The notes below the pieces were generated by a model. That model made no database searches. It was not told where the DNA came from and saw only the letters and a program-made list of their open reading frames with translations. Position numbers and translations under genes: made by a program. A stretch of DNA of 64,000 nt, from positions 51,320,635-51,384,634 of the forward strand of contig CM036619.1 in NCBI GenBank assembly GCA_020746105.1, given 5' to 3'. The stretch is from Trogon surrucura (Eukaryota; Chordata; Aves; Trogoniformes; Trogonidae). Positions within the stretch are counted from its first letter, which is position 1; each line of letters opens with the position of its first letter. Shown piece by piece: positions 12,301 through 27,300 of the stretch.

Positions 12301-15300
12301 AACTGTGACTGAGATACTTGTTTGAATGGACTACTACTTCAGCAGGTTTTGATTACTAGTTTTGAGTGTGTGAGAGAATTGGTAATTTGCAATTATTTCT
12401 CTGAGTTTTTACAGCCAAGAGCAGCAGCATATGCTGAAAGAAGTACATAGCAGGAATGGTGTCTACTACAGTTTGGGTTTGCTTTTTTTCAGAAGCAGTG
12501 AGGCTTGCATTAAGCTGTTTACCACCTAGTGTCATACGTGGTGTCTGCTACAGAATTTCCCAAATGGGGTAGGAATTGGTGCATCTTTACTTGTCTTGAG
12601 CTGTTCGTTTGCTTCCTGGAATCTGCAATTGGATAATCTTCTGACAATCTTGCCACGTTTGGGAGAAAAACATGAAACAAACGGAGCAGATTGCCAGGAA
12701 ATTTTCTTTCTGATTTGGGGCAAGACTGCCTCTTCTCCAGAGCTGGTCAAGGACTATCTGACCAAAAGACTGGTTGGAAATAAGGTGGTGTCCTTGAGGT
12801 TGTTTTTAATTTTAGATGTGATGTGGATTGTACTGTTAAACTTTGTACTCTGCAAAGTAGGTTATCTTACCGATTGGTGAGCTTATCATTTAGGCTTCAC
12901 TGGTACCTACGTAGCTAATGTAATCCACTGTGTGCGATACCTCTTTCTGTTCTTTGATACTTGTGCAGTCACTTGGGACATGAGCATTGCTGAATAGCAC
13001 CAGGTGTCTAAGGATTTAGACCAAACTGAAATCTTGCATAGAAGGAGTCGTCAGTACTTGAATGAAAAAGTAACTGTTACTTACTTGGGTAAGGTACTGG
13101 CATATACCTTACACTGACACTTGTCCTAAGCGAGTTGTAGTAGCTTCCATGTAATAAGTGTCCGATTTTGGCTCAGTTTGATAGAGGATTTTTTTTTTTA
13201 ATGTCCTGTATTCTTGCTTGTCATGGGGTTTCTTTATATCTGGATACAGAGCTGCAGCAGTCTGTAGCAGTACTAGTTACTTACCAAATGGATGCTGTCA
13301 TCAAGACACAGTAGCCTACTTGGGTTTCAGTTTTGTACAAAGAGGGAAGATCTGTTAGTGGCTGAAGTGTAGCACAGGCAGTAGATTCATTAACATGCAC
13401 CTGGTCTTTTGCAGATTCAGAATCTGAAAAATCATTAAGTGGGTTTGAAACAACAGCAGCCTACTCATTAGAGGACAGCATGGATTCAAAAGATACAATA
13501 ACTTCAAGCGTGTCTGAAGAAAAGGTGTGTGGCAGTGGGGAGTCGCTGTCTAACGGAATCAAAAAACACAGGTAGGATGTTACCCGTTCTTAAGGTATTA
13601 TAATATATATTAATGCTGAGTAAAAGACCACAGGAATCTCTGAATAGCTAACTGTGAAAACTTTAAAAACTTTGCTAGGGACGATTGACAAGTTGTTGGT
13701 CGTGCTATTATGTGATAAAGAATGTTTTTCCAAGGCTAGTGCCCTCCTTCACATCTTTTTTGATGATATAATCTGAATAAGTGAAAACAAAATATAATGT
13801 GCTGTGTAAAAATGGACACGCTTGTTTTTAAATAGATCTTATTGAAATCTATGTGGATTTTAATCCCTTTATGTATTTTTAATGACCAATGCCTCCTATT
13901 CCCTTTTTAATTTCCAGTCATTCGATCCTTCTCTTGGTATCAGGAATGAATGAAAAATATTGCTAGCCTGGCATCAGAAACTCAAAAGTGAACAAAAGGA
14001 GTCTTATTCTAAAAGTCTCATCCATGTTTTATGTGCTTATTTTGTGTTCTCAAATGATCCATTTTTGTTTGTTTCCTTGCTGATAAAGGAGGACAATAGC
14101 TCTGGAGTTAATGAGATGTAATGGACACCACTATTCTCAAGTTTCAGTGAAAGGGCATATAATGTTTGTGCTACAGATCAAGCCAGACTTCAGTGTGTTT
14201 CAGGAAGGCTGCTTTGGAAGTGTTTTGGATGTATGGAATGGTGAGGAGGCCCCTGGCTTTCTGTAAAACCAGGAAATTAATATTAAAGTTTACAGAAGCA
14301 AACGAGAGGTGCTTTAACTACGTGATATCTTAAATAGTTACACTGCGGTGACTACTGAAGTATGTGGAATGTCAGAGACTTTGATGGTTCAAGGTTCAAC
14401 CTCTGCATGGCTGCTGCTCCCAGACTAGGCAAAGACTAAGGCAAATGAGGGCTTGGGTGGAGTAGCAGGATGGTTTGGGAGAGTAACATAAAGCAGCTGA
14501 CTAAGCATGTTGCTCTGCGCTCTTGTACTGTTAGCAAGGTGGTATTTATAGCCTTGGCTAAGTGCCTTTCCTAATTAGAGCAGGAAGTTCAGGGGTGGGG
14601 GGGAAGCACTAGGTGAGGGTGGACGTGTGAACTGCGTTCGCTGCCTTGAAAACAATGAGGAGAAAGGAGGCAGTTCGTGATCGAGATGAAAATGATGATG
14701 CATTTTGACATGCATCACCTTGGAGAGTTTTAACAGGAATTGATCTGTTTACTATAAAAAAGGAGTAACGTGGCAGCTCTCCGTAACACTGCACTGTGCT
14801 GTCAGAACTGTAGGGAGCACGTGAGCAGAGGAGCATTTAAGATCTGTTGGTTTTATAAAGGGGAATGAAATGTAATGAACAAGTACCTCTGTGTTTCTCA
14901 GTTGCTTATCTTTTTGTGCCAAGGAAAGTTTAGACTGGATATTAAAAAGAATTTTCTTCTGTCAAAGGGTTATTGGTCATTGGAACAGGTTGCCCAGGGT
15001 AGTGGTGGAGTCCCCATTCCTGGAGGTAATTAAGAGTTGGGGAGACATAGCACTTAGGGATACAGTTAGTCAGGGTCTTGTCAGTGTTGGGTTAATGATT
15101 GGACATGATGATCTTAAAGGTCTTTTACAATCCAGGCAATTCTGTGATGCTTTTAGGAGTAAAGAGAGTACAGGTTGTTAGAGTAAAACCAGTGCATGAG
15201 TCGACTGGCTAATAATTTACCGCTAAAGAAAAGTGAAAACAACTGTTTTGCATATAGAGAACAGTGTATGGTCATATTTTATGTGACTAAATGACTACAG

Positions 15301-18300
15301 AGCACATTGTAGGTTGAGCTGTAATGTTGAGCTTTTTTTCACCTGGCACCTTGGTGGCACGTAGGGATTTGTCCACAAATAGCTTGATGCAAACTGTTTC
15401 TCCCCAGAGCTCAGCCAATTTAAGTGTTACCTCTAGGAGAACCTTCTCAGGGTGTGGGAGTTGTGTGGTGTTTCTAGCCTTGTTTCTGAGGCACTTGGTG
15501 GCAGCGGTGTTTGGCCTGGGGTGGGATTTGTTTGATGTGCCTTCAGAACTGTGTTTCCTCCCTGCAGTGGCTGGTTCCACTTTGTGCCTTTCTTAGGTTT
15601 TTAGGGAAAGGATTTGAGAGAGAAGAAAACAGTACATTAATCTGGAAGCATAAAAATCCCTTCAATTTTAAGAAGGGAATGTTTAATCTGAGCAAAAACT
15701 TTAAAAACAACAACAAACAAACAAACAAAACCCCAGCCAAAACCAAATTAAACTCTCAAACCAACAAAACAAACCCAAAAAAGCCCCCCCCCCAAAACAG
15801 ACCAAAATAAATCAAAATAATCCCAACAGAAAACGACCCCTCCCAAAAATAAAAACTAACAACAGAAAAACCCCAGCCAAACCCCCAAACCAGCCAGCAA
15901 CAACAACAAAAAAAAACCACCACAAACAAAAACCAAAAAGAGCCCAACCAGCCAAAACCCCCCAAAACTGTCACACACAATCTTACTTGTTCTACTGCAC
16001 AGAAATTCCAGCAGATGTTTTTGTCACTTAGAGCTAAAATTAACTTCCTGACTTGTTTCTAAGACTGACAGCTGGAAGGAAAATTTTCCCATTCACAAAC
16101 TTTTCCCTTAATCACAGGGAGTGTGTCAAGGTTAGTAGGCCTCAAGTCTTGGCTGCGTGTCACTTTTCCATGTCCTTACTTGTCCCCTGGATCTGTCTGG
16201 GTGGCATCAAACTGTTTTATTTCTTCAGTACGTGTGTGTTATAGAGAAAAGAACTGGCTCCCATATCAGGTTTGGTAAGAAATATGGATGAATGGCTGAA
16301 ACTGAATGCCAGCTGTGAAGTAATTAAAGAAATTGAATGGAGGGACAGGTTAGTTGTAATGAAACATTAGGTTTTAATATGTGAGGAAAGCAATCCCTGT
16401 GTGTATTTTAGCAAAGTAGAGGTATGTGGGTGTGTTTTACATGCAGAAGGGCTTAGTTAAACACAAATACCTGCTTTGCTAACTTCCCTCATGAAAGAAT
16501 ACGCAAAAAAAATTGTGTAAACATGACAAATGAAGGTAAGACTGAATGCTTGGTGTACACTGTCCTCTCCTGGACATTTGTAGCAAAGCATCCATAGAAG
16601 TGTTTCATATTTAGTATTATTCAAGATCTGTTTCACAAAATACTTTTACATCAATGGAAAATCAGAATAGGGAGTAAGTGGCACCATGTTGGTCAATTAA
16701 AATAAATCCTCCTACCTACTCACCCCCTGGCTGAGAGCTGAGTAAAACAAGTTGATGTTAGGCTGTTAGCTACTTGTGAACAAAACATAGTTTGGTACAG
16801 TGAGGAGTTCAGGCATGTGACTAAATGTTGTCCTTGAAAGTATGTTTAAGACTTGCTTCAGGATATGTCAGCCCCCTGCACAACAGGCTGCTGTGTTTCC
16901 TGTTCTTTAATGATGCTGCTTTTTTCTGTGGTTCCTGAGGGCTGATTTTAATACAGGCAGTAATTGTCATGGTCCTTTGGTGTCGATATACAGGTGACTA
17001 GCAAGAAAGAAACACCCCACTGTTTAACCCTCAAATCGAGCTCGGATATAGTAAGCATACCTATGTACCTACTCAGAAAATTTTCTCACAAAGGCACAAC
17101 TAAATATCTTAATAGTGCCATTGTGAATGTGCTGTTCTGATAACTGATACATCTTCCGCTGCTCTAAATGCAAAATGAAGGAAATAGTTCTGGTTGTGTG
17201 CTTGGAGAAATACAGGTTTCTGTGCAGGTAAAACCATTCAAGTTCTTCAAAGTAACGATGTCGTTCCCCTTTGGTTTTTAATTTAAGAATTGTAAAACTG
17301 TTACTTTCAAAAAAGAGGATTTGGGTTTCTTAGTCATGATTAGTAACGGAAGACTTTTCTTAGTTCTGCCTTCTTCCCTGTTCCTTTCCACAGAACAAGC
17401 TTGCCATCTCCAATGTTTTCCAGAAATGACTTCAGTATCTGGAGTATCTTAAGAAAATGCATTGGAATGGTAGGTAATTCAGAAAACTGTGATAAAAAAA
17501 AATGTGAAATGATTGAAGCCCAAATGAAAACTTGTTGGAGAGAGGACTTTTTATTTTGGGGGTGTGATTTTTTTGTTGTTTTTTTTTAACTTGCTGCTTA
17601 CATTTTATTGACTTGGTCAGAATAATATTCCTTTTCAGTAAAAGCATTTTCTCTTGATTTTAACCCTTAAGGTACTTCATGTTAGCTTTTTTTTTTTTTT
17701 TTTTTTTATACTTTGTGAAAAATAACCAAAAAAACCCAGACAACAACAAACCAAATAAAACCCCACAACTGGTGTTGCTCTACTCCCTTGCCCTTGGTAT
17801 CTGTCTTCCCCCTGCACGGTGTTACTGGCCAGATGGTGGCCAGACCAGAGGTTAGCTGGTTGGCACCTAATCCGCGTCCAGCTAAGGGCAAATTGAGAAG
17901 ATCCTGCAAAGAGGCTGGAGGTACTTACTGCTGATAAACCTCTGTAACAGTGGCCTACAGAGGGGAATGTGTGCGTTTAGTTGCCGAGATGTGGAAATGC
18001 TGGGAGATGCCTCTGTCAGCAGCCCTGAGTCTCCTGAGTTGTTGCGAAGCCTCTGAGGCTTCTCACAGTGGCTTTAGTGGAAAAGTGTTACAACCTTAAA
18101 ATACAAAGAGCAGATGGAAAGCTTATCGTGAATAAGGTGTGTGCGGGGGGAAACAAAGTAGATAAAATCCATAAAGCTCTTAATTCTGCTCTGCAGAAAT
18201 TGCTGTGTAGAATTTGGAGCTTGGGGGCAGGTGGAACTTGAAGGGGATCGTATGCAAGCGTCTGCAAAAGCTGTTAGAGCCAGCTGCTGCACTATTAGAG

Positions 18301-21300
18301 ATTACGGTTAACAGTGATGTTTACTACACACATTGCCAGTGGTCGTACTATATGCTTTTACTTTGCTAGTGCAGGCAGTTAAAAAAAAAACAAACTGTTA
18401 TGCATTCAGAGGGTGTGCTTTTTAAAAGCGGGAAAGAGAATAAACAGCATCAAAACCATAGGACTTCTTTTAAATTTTTATTCCTGTTACAAAATCTGGT
18501 GTGGTTTTCTTCAGAATACTTGGTTTTATTCCTATGCCACTATGTTTTCCTATCCTTTCTCATACTCCTCTCCCCACGTGCCTCCAAAAATGATGATATG
18601 TTTAGGTAATTGGATTGCCTGTATCTATTTTAAGAGTAACAAATAACTTAGCCTTTAAAAGGATCCTTAATATGTCATTTCATTGTTTCATCTCGCCTTC
18701 TTAATGAATTTGTTGACAGGAAGTTTGTTTGATGTTTGGTTTTCTTTTTGTTTTAAAAGTAGCCTTAACATCAACACCGACAGGCTTATCAAGCTCCTAA
18801 GGGTTGTACAGGGCTTTTTGCTTTCAGCATTAGCGGAGCCAGATCAAGCACATTGCATTAGCACTAAGAGCATCGTTTATTTTTGTAATAAGCCAATTAC
18901 ACTTGGGTTACCGCAGGTCAGTGTATCTAATCGCTTGGTTTCTAACACAAATGTCATTTGTGCATCAGGAATTGTCGAAGATCACAATGCCGGTTATTTT
19001 CAATGAGCCACTGAGCTTTCTACAGCGACTTACAGAGTATATGGAGCACACGTACCTCATCCACAAAGCCAGCTCACTCTCCAGCACAACTGAGCGAATG
19101 CAGGTACTTCGGGTGTGGTAATTACTGCTTAGCCCTTGATTAATGCCTTGGGCTTCTTTTCTTCATAGTCTCTTTATAGGAGCAACTCCTGTAACTTGCT
19201 GCATGTGAAATTCTTCCTTGTTAACTAATTTTGCTTATCTGGCAAAAGGTTTTGCTTTTCTTAAAGCTTGCTCTTTGTAGCCTTTTGATGAAAACCGTTT
19301 ATTCCCCTGCCTTGCAAATGGAACTTTCCTAAACTATTTCAGAGGAACTGTTCTGTGGTACCAAGACTGCTGTTGATGCTTGATAAAGACTAAAATCCAG
19401 AAGATTAACTGTGCACCTTTACTCTTTGGAACAGTGTGTTGCTGCATTTGCTGTGTCTGCTGTAGCCTCGCAGTGGGAACGTACAGGGAAGCCATTCAAC
19501 CCATTGCTTGGAGAAACATACGAATTGATCAGGTAATGAACAGAAGATGCACTGGAGAGTAATGTTCTGTGTAACTCATGTTTCTTTAGACTTATCAGGT
19601 TGTTTGCAGACTGCTCTTTGGCTTGTAGGATTTTACTCATTTTCCCCTCAGCCTTTGGAGGTCCATGCATTGCGTGCTGGTGCTCAGCAATGCACCTTCC
19701 AGTGAAGGGAAACTGCTGAAATTTTCAACTGAGAGCAGGCAAATAAAATTCGCCAGGTTTAAAAGCAAGTTTTTTTTACAAAAATGACTTTTTCTGAAGC
19801 CTCTTGAATGAAAAGATGCATGGTATGTAAGGGAGGTGTTAAAATTGTGACACTCATTATATGAGTGTCCGGAGTACAAATAGGCAATGTTAGTCTATTA
19901 GTGTGCAGCTACACTCAGGGCAGCTTTTTCTCTCAGGTGAGGTATTGGCCTATATTTATGGGAAAGTTTAAGAAAGAGGTTACTATAAAAAGTAAACGTA
20001 TGGGCTGATTGGATTTGGTACTTTTTGTTACCTTTTTACATTATGTCCTCATTTATTTAGAATGAGGCTGTTCTATGTATTAGCTTACCCATCTTTTTGT
20101 TTTGTCCTAGGGTTTTAAGTAACTCTTACACTGGGTGCAGCAACCATGCATGGGTCAGACTATCGATTTCACCTTGGGCAAAGAACTGCAACTTCACTAC
20201 ACTTGATATGCCGATAAATGCTTTTGGTTGTCTTTATTTTGCAGAGATGATCTTGGATTTAGACTTCTCTCAGAACAAGTTAGCCATCATCCACCAATCA
20301 GTGCTTTCTATGCTGAAGGTTTAAATAATGATTTTGTGTTCCATGGATCAATTTACCCTAAACTCAAATTCTGGGGCAAGAGTGTGGAAGCAGAACCAAA
20401 AGGCACAATGACTTTGGAGCTTCTTGAGTAAGTTGCTGAGTAATAATTGCATAGGCACAGTGGCCACATCCGTGATGATTAGTGTGCGTTACGAGTCTCA
20501 TGGCTTAGGAATGGACACGTCTAACACCCACATCCTAATGTTTGATGGTAGATGACTTTGCAGGGAGGAGGAGATGAGAAGATGAAAGGAACTGCTATCA
20601 TTTCTCCTTGATACTACTAGTAGCAGTAGTTGGGGCTTGTGTCTGTATGTTTTGCAGATGCCTGGATGTCATTCCTACTAAGACCAGCACACTTGAGTTC
20701 TGTTGACTTTCCTCGTATCATTCACTGTGAATTGACTGCACGGAAGTGGCTGTTTTAAGGAATTAAAAAAAAAAATCAGTAGCAATACGTTAATGAACTT
20801 GGGTTTTCTTACTTATTGCCATGTCCATTTGGTGTGGCTTTTTAGGTGATGGCTTGTTGCAGGAGTGACGCACAGTACAAAGATACAGTATTTTAATTTT
20901 TATTCCCCTTCCTTAGACACAATGAAGCCTACACATGGACAAATCCTACGTGCTGTGTGCATAACATTATTGTGGGCAAGCTTTGGATTGAGCAGTATGG
21001 AAACGTGGAAATAACTAACCATAAGTAAGTTAAGAGTGTGAGTACTTTCACTTACTGCAAGTTTGGAGAGGAAAAACATTTGGAAATAATTAGTGGCCTC
21101 TTGTTCTGCCTTTAGAACTGGTGAGAAATGCATACTAAGCTTCAAGCCCTGTGGTCTCTTTGGGAAGGAGTTGCACAAAGTCGAAGGCTACATTCAGGAC
21201 AAAAGGTAAAGACTTCGTTCCTGGTAGGAAACAAGTGCCTGCCCTCCGTTTCTGATGGGGCCTGTAGAACTGAACACCTTTAGCATAGTCCTGTCAGGGG

Positions 21301-24300
21301 CCTGAGCCTGCAACAGCGAGGTTATACATTGTGCAACACCAATAATGGAGTTTAAAGAGTGACTCTCAAAAGTTCTTTCAATTGTTTTTGACTGAAACAA
21401 TGAAATAAATCTCTTTAAGCTCCTTTATGAACACTGTCTCTTTTTTGACAGCAAAAAGAAACTTTGTGCACTGTATGGGAAGTGGACAGAGTGTTTGTAC
21501 AGTGTTGACCCAGCTGTATTTGAAGCTCACAAAAAAAATGACAAGAAAAACACAGAAGAGAAGAAAAGCAGTAAACAGGTATGAATCATGTAAAGAGGTG
21601 CTATCTCAAAAGCATGACAAGACATGTAAATATTTTAGTAGCCCTTAAGCGCATTAAGGTTTCTTTTCACTTATTCTCTTTCCTAGTAGGATACAAAACG
21701 GATTGGATGAGTAACAGCATTAAGGGATGAAATGCTTTCTCTTGCAAGGATTTGTATTCGAACTTTCCAAAACTTGGAGTGAGCTGAATACTGGCTGGTT
21801 CATTACCTGCATCTTCCTCCCAATTCACATGAAGGAAATAGCATATCCAGTAGTTGGACTGTAGTTCTGATCATATATGATAACATTTATATTTTAATAG
21901 GAGGATTTGGACTCCTAGAGGCAAGATAGACTAGTTTCTTCTCTTGATAGAAGATCATATTTTCCAGCTTTTACAAGGCATTTTGCAATGGTTTCTATTA
22001 AATTTTCACAATCGTAGAAATGCTTGGTTTTTTTTTCCTCCACAATTGCATTTTTTTTTGTTGTTGTAAAAAACACACCTCATTCTTCCAAATTTCTGGT
22101 CAGCAGTATGCTTTTTGTTTAAGGTACATAGTGATGGTGGCAACATACAGCTTAAGAACAACCACTCAAATAGTAGCTTAAAATGGAAATTGTTCCACTT
22201 TGGTGACTGAAGGCGGATTTTTTTTCTTGGTTTGGGTGTTGATAGTTTTTGTACTTAAAAAAAAAAAGAAAAGGAGAGAGAGAACTCTGAAAGCAGTTCT
22301 TTCCATGCAAGTTCAGATTGTTGCTGTATCTGAAATTGCTCCTGTGCTTGCAGTCAGAGTGCTAAAGTGCTCGGGATTAGTGCTTCTCTTCTTCGAGTCT
22401 GACCCTGTGAGCTCTGGGGAGAGGGCGCAAAGAAAAACACACCCTGGGTCTTTGTTCAGCTACCACTGTGCGTTTTCTAACGGTGCTTATGATCCTTGCT
22501 TTTCACTTCAAAATGAGGCACCTTACTGCGTAAAGCTCAGACTGCAATATTACTCTGACTCTAGAAAAGCGTACATTTTTTCTACTTTTTAAACAACTAT
22601 TTCTGCATAGAAAATTTTGTAATGCACGCTATGATTTGGGTAGTATTTGAATATATATTCCCACTGCCCCCTTGTGTTTGAGGAGTTGATATTGCTTGGG
22701 GCTTTTTGAGTGTCTAGGTAAGCCAAATCTTGTGTCATGTTTGGATGTGATTTGTCCCTTCATGGCAGTGAAGGATTCATTTGGGCATGAAAGTGCATGG
22801 CCTTTCAAACTTCTCTGAATTAGAATTTTCAGATATATTTAGTTGTTTTTCCAGCTATTCCTGCATTGCTACTAATAAGGAAGAGCTTGTTTCCCTTTAG
22901 ACCTGCTTGGATGCAAGTCTTTTTGCAAATTGCCCCGGTTTTTCCCCCAAATCCCCTTGATTTTTATAAGGATAAAACTTACAGAAAAATAATTTTGCAG
23001 GGAGCTAGCTAAGCTTTCATAGAATCATAGAATTGTCAGGGTTAGAAGGGACCTTAAAGATCATCTAGTTCCAACCCCCCTGCCATGGGCAGGGACATCC
23101 CCCACTAGATCAGGCTGCTCAGAGCCCCATCCAGCCTGGCCTTAAAAACTTCCAGGGATGGGGCTTCCACCACCTCTCTGGGCAACCTGTGCCAGTGTCT
23201 CACCACCCTCGTGGTGATGAACTTCTTGCTGATGTCCAATCTAAACTGATCCATCTCTAGGTTTAGTCCATTCCCCCTAGTCCTATTACTACCCGACATC
23301 CTAAAAAGCCCCTCACCAGCTTTCTTGTAGGCCCCTTGAGATACTGGAAGGCCACAATAAGGTCTTATGTATGCAAAGGTGATATTCTACCAACATCAGA
23401 AGAGTTATAGTAGACCTGGAGTTAGACAAGGATGATTCTGCTCTGAATGAGCTAAAGCCTTTTTTGATCAAGGTGAAGCATTTTGTGCAGAAATTTCTGT
23501 CCAAATACATGGAAGAGCATAATGTAAGGCAACAGCCACTGCCCTCCAACGTGCCTCATTTATGGACACTAGGGGCCTTGCTTTGGCAAGTCTGGTACTA
23601 CCCTCCTAGCCACATGCTGAGAGCTTGAGTAGCACTGAGCATGAAATATGGGTCATTGTGGCAAGACCCATGAAAATCCACTTTTTACCTAGTCTTTTGT
23701 AATTCTTACAAAATCATAAAAATCAGAATTTGTATCTAACAAAGTACAAATCACAGTGGGTAGTGTAGCCTTTCTGTAGAAGTCTGGTATCAAAGTGTCT
23801 TTGTTTTGACCTAAGGATATCTTTCTAATCTGTTCTGCTTCAAATTACCCATTTCTGAAGGATTGATTGATATCCTTTAGAGGACAGAATGGCAGGTTGC
23901 CAGCACAGTTCAGATATAGTGAACTAAAAGCCCCATCTACCTTCCCAATAGCTGGGGGACTGAACCTGGTCTGCCTGTTGTTCTGGTTGCCTTGCAACGT
24001 GTTAGTTACTGAAAGCACTGTACCCAAGTGCTCCACAGTGAATCAGAATCCTTAATACTTCCTAATTTTCCTGGAGGCATAAGACATGAATCATCTCAGA
24101 ACAACAGGCTGCAGTTTGTGTACTGGATTTTTTTTTTTCCACACTTAAACATCAGTCTGTAATATATGATGCAACCATCAGAAAGCAAAGCTTATTAGCA
24201 GCAGGATTAAAGATGCTGGCCTGGAGTTAAAGTATTTAAAACATTAGTTGCCTTTAAGTTTAGCTTTAATCTCCAGTGGTCTTTGTAATATGCTGCTGTT

Positions 24301-27300
24301 TTTAGCTGTGGTAGGAACACCAAGTTTTCTTGGGAGAGCCATATTTATTGTCCAGCTGGCTTTAGTTCAGTATTGTAACATATATTTGTGTGACGGAAAG
24401 AATGTCAGCAGCATCAGACCCCAGCACCTTTAAAGCTGTGCGTAAAAAGGGACGATGGTTTAGAACTAGTCTGGGTCACATCTGCTCTGTGACCACCAGT
24501 TATTCTCCACTGCCCTAGTAACCCTGGGCGGAGTTTTTCCCTTTCTGAGAAAACCGTTTCACAGTGCTGTGGCTGCCTCAGGCCATATACACCAGCCTTC
24601 GTACGATACCCTTTCCAGAAAGAGCAGCTAATCCAGGATGTTGATTTAACATTTGCAGTTTGCCATTCTAGCAGTGTGGTGGTCACTGGAAAGGAAGCTT
24701 CTTCTGAGCAAAGAGCCAGTAGCGTTGGGCTTTCAGTTGTGCGCAAACTGAAGACGACATTGGCATTATGTGCTGGTGTTTCTTTTGATACGCAAGTAGG
24801 AGGAATTCTTCAACATTAATGAAGCAGTAATGAAGTTAAATATCGGGCACGAAAATGCTTGTTTTTGAGGAAATGGGAATATGTGGTGGAAAAACTGTCT
24901 TTTCTGAACACTTGGACATCCAGATTATATCTACAAAGATGTTGACATAAGAAAAACTGTTGTAGTCTTTCACCGGAAGGGAACTGCAAGTATGTATGCT
25001 GTGTTAATGCCATTATCCCTCTTGGCAAGCATCTAGAAAAGTTTCTTTGTTGCTGAAGTTACTTATATAAAATTATTTCCTTGACAAAAAGTAAGTTCCA
25101 GTGTTGGAATGAATGGGTGCAGATGATTTATGACTCCATAGAATTTTTTTTTTCCTTTGTGTGCTGCCAATTAGGTGGGCAATACTGAGGAATCGGATGA
25201 AATGCCACTGCCAGACTCTGAGAGTGTGTATGTTATTCCTGGAAGTATTTTGCTATGGAAGATAACTCCAAGACCTCCAAATTCAGCACAGGTCAGCTAT
25301 GCTTCTGCTTATTCAAAGTGTGTGCTATCCTGTTATTCTGCATGTTCAATACTAAGTAAATGAATTTGTCTTTTTCATTAACAAGTCTGGGTTTGCCTGT
25401 TTATTGCAATGAACTTTCCTACTACAGTTATAACTCTGTAGTGTAGGCTTGGAGGGATTAACTGCCACAGGCAGAGCTCTAGTGGATTTTCTCTGGAAAA
25501 CGGGATGCCTCATGTAGCTAATGGTATGGGGGCTTTCCCCAACCCTTCTCTTGACCCTGTTCCCTCCACTGAGGCACCTGCCTTGTGAGGAATCTCTTCT
25601 GAAGGGCTTTACTACAGTACAGACACTTCCTAGGAGACACTTGCAGAACCTGAGTTGGTGTGTGAAAGGCTGTGGAACTAGAGAACCAGTAGGCGAAATA
25701 CAGGGGTATGTGTGCAACTGGAAGGACAAAGAATTGGAATAAGAAAAGTGCCCTCGATGGGTTAATCAAGGGCAAATATCTCTGCAGAGATAGCAAAAAT
25801 ACCTGTCGGACTGGAAAAAGAAGATAAGAGCACTAGTGCACTGAGTAATTGGATGCTGGCCTGGTTCAACAGAAACACCAAGGATCACCTGCACTCTGCC
25901 TGACAGTTTTGCTGGGATCTTCAGTATTTCTGTCGAGTGATTCAATAATAAAAAAGCACTTGGGTGTTTATTTTTAGACAGCAGCTTTCTTGTGTATTAA
26001 GGCTGCCAGTTAGACACATTGTAAAGTCACCTTTTATGTTTGTCTCTGAATTTTAGATGTATAATTTCACTAGCTTTGCTATGGCTTTGAATGAGTTGGA
26101 CAAAGAAATGGAGAGTGTCATTCCCAAAACTGACTGCCGGCTACGACCAGATATCAGAGCCATGGAAAATGGAGAAATAGGTAACTTCATTTATTGGCAA
26201 AGGTGTTTTTTGGGTTGTTTTTTTTTTTTTTGTTAAAACTGGGAGACTGGAAAAGAGTGTATTTCATATTCAAGTTGTTAGATGAACTGTGACAGTAAGT
26301 AGCTACCCATAAAGATACATTCCTCTGTGCTGCAAGATAGTAACAATCTAATGCAGCCTTCTGCAGGTTGTCATATGCTTCTAGTGAAAAGCGTCACCCA
26401 CCTGTGCTGGGTCTCTTTGGGATGGTGCTAATTTTTTTCACAGCAGCTGATATACATGGATGTGGTTTAGATTGCTGGCCAAAGCAGTGGTGGTAACCCA
26501 TGAGTTTTGCTGATAGCAGAACATCTGCGTGGTGTTAAGGCCTTCACTTTCTGGGGTTGGCAGGGGGCTGGGAGGGGACACAGCCAGGACAGTTGACCCA
26601 AACTGACCAGAGAGATATTCCCATACCATACAGCATCATGGTCAGCAATAAATTGTGCGTGTTGGGGCAGGGGAAGTAGCTCCGATACAGGTCTGCTCAT
26701 GGAAGTAAGTGACCGTCTTAGCATCACCTTTTCCCTTCTTTTTTTTCTTTCCCATATTAAACGCTTTACCTTGACCTGTGAGGGTCTTTTGCGTTTGCTT
26801 TTTGATTCTCTCCCTTAACCTGCTGGGGTGAGTGGGAGTGACCGAGTTGCTTGTGGGTGCTGAGCTGCTGGCTGGGAACCTGCCACACTACCTGCTTGCT
26901 TACAGTCTTCCATAGAAGCAAGAACTTTAAACTTCACAGTGCTTTGGTTTTTATTTAGCTTTAGGCCCTCTGCTGTGCTTCCATAGTCAAGCCCTGAAAT
27001 TGGAATCTAGTCTAAGTAGACAGTCTCTGAGCATCAGAAGTATTTGTGAACTTTTCAGTTCTCTGTTTCATCAGTCTGATCCAAAAGGAGTCTTTTGATG
27101 TGCCAGTTCTGAGACGTGCAGTCTAAACTGTTTTGGTGAAACTGCAAAGCCAAAAAATACACTCGATGCAAAATTATTCTTCACTGGGAGTTGAACTTTT
27201 CTGTTGTCCTAGAAGAGTGAATTAGAAATGCATTATGAGACTTTCAGCGAGTAGAAATAGTGTGTTTTTTAGAAACTTCATAGACATTTTTATTGTAGAT

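Larger units (their letters stand above)
13572..17393 (+). other. OSBPL1A intron with CR1 and C/A-rich block
   Basis: Holds a CR1 tail (about 14915-15152) and a long strand-asymmetric A/C tract (about 15700-15985). The rest shows nothing recognisable. Confidence 0.7.

Noticed and set aside
15756..15980. A minus-strand open frame with Phe/Gly/Val/Cys-rich product.
   Set aside because: It is an artefact of the A/C-rich low-complexity block.
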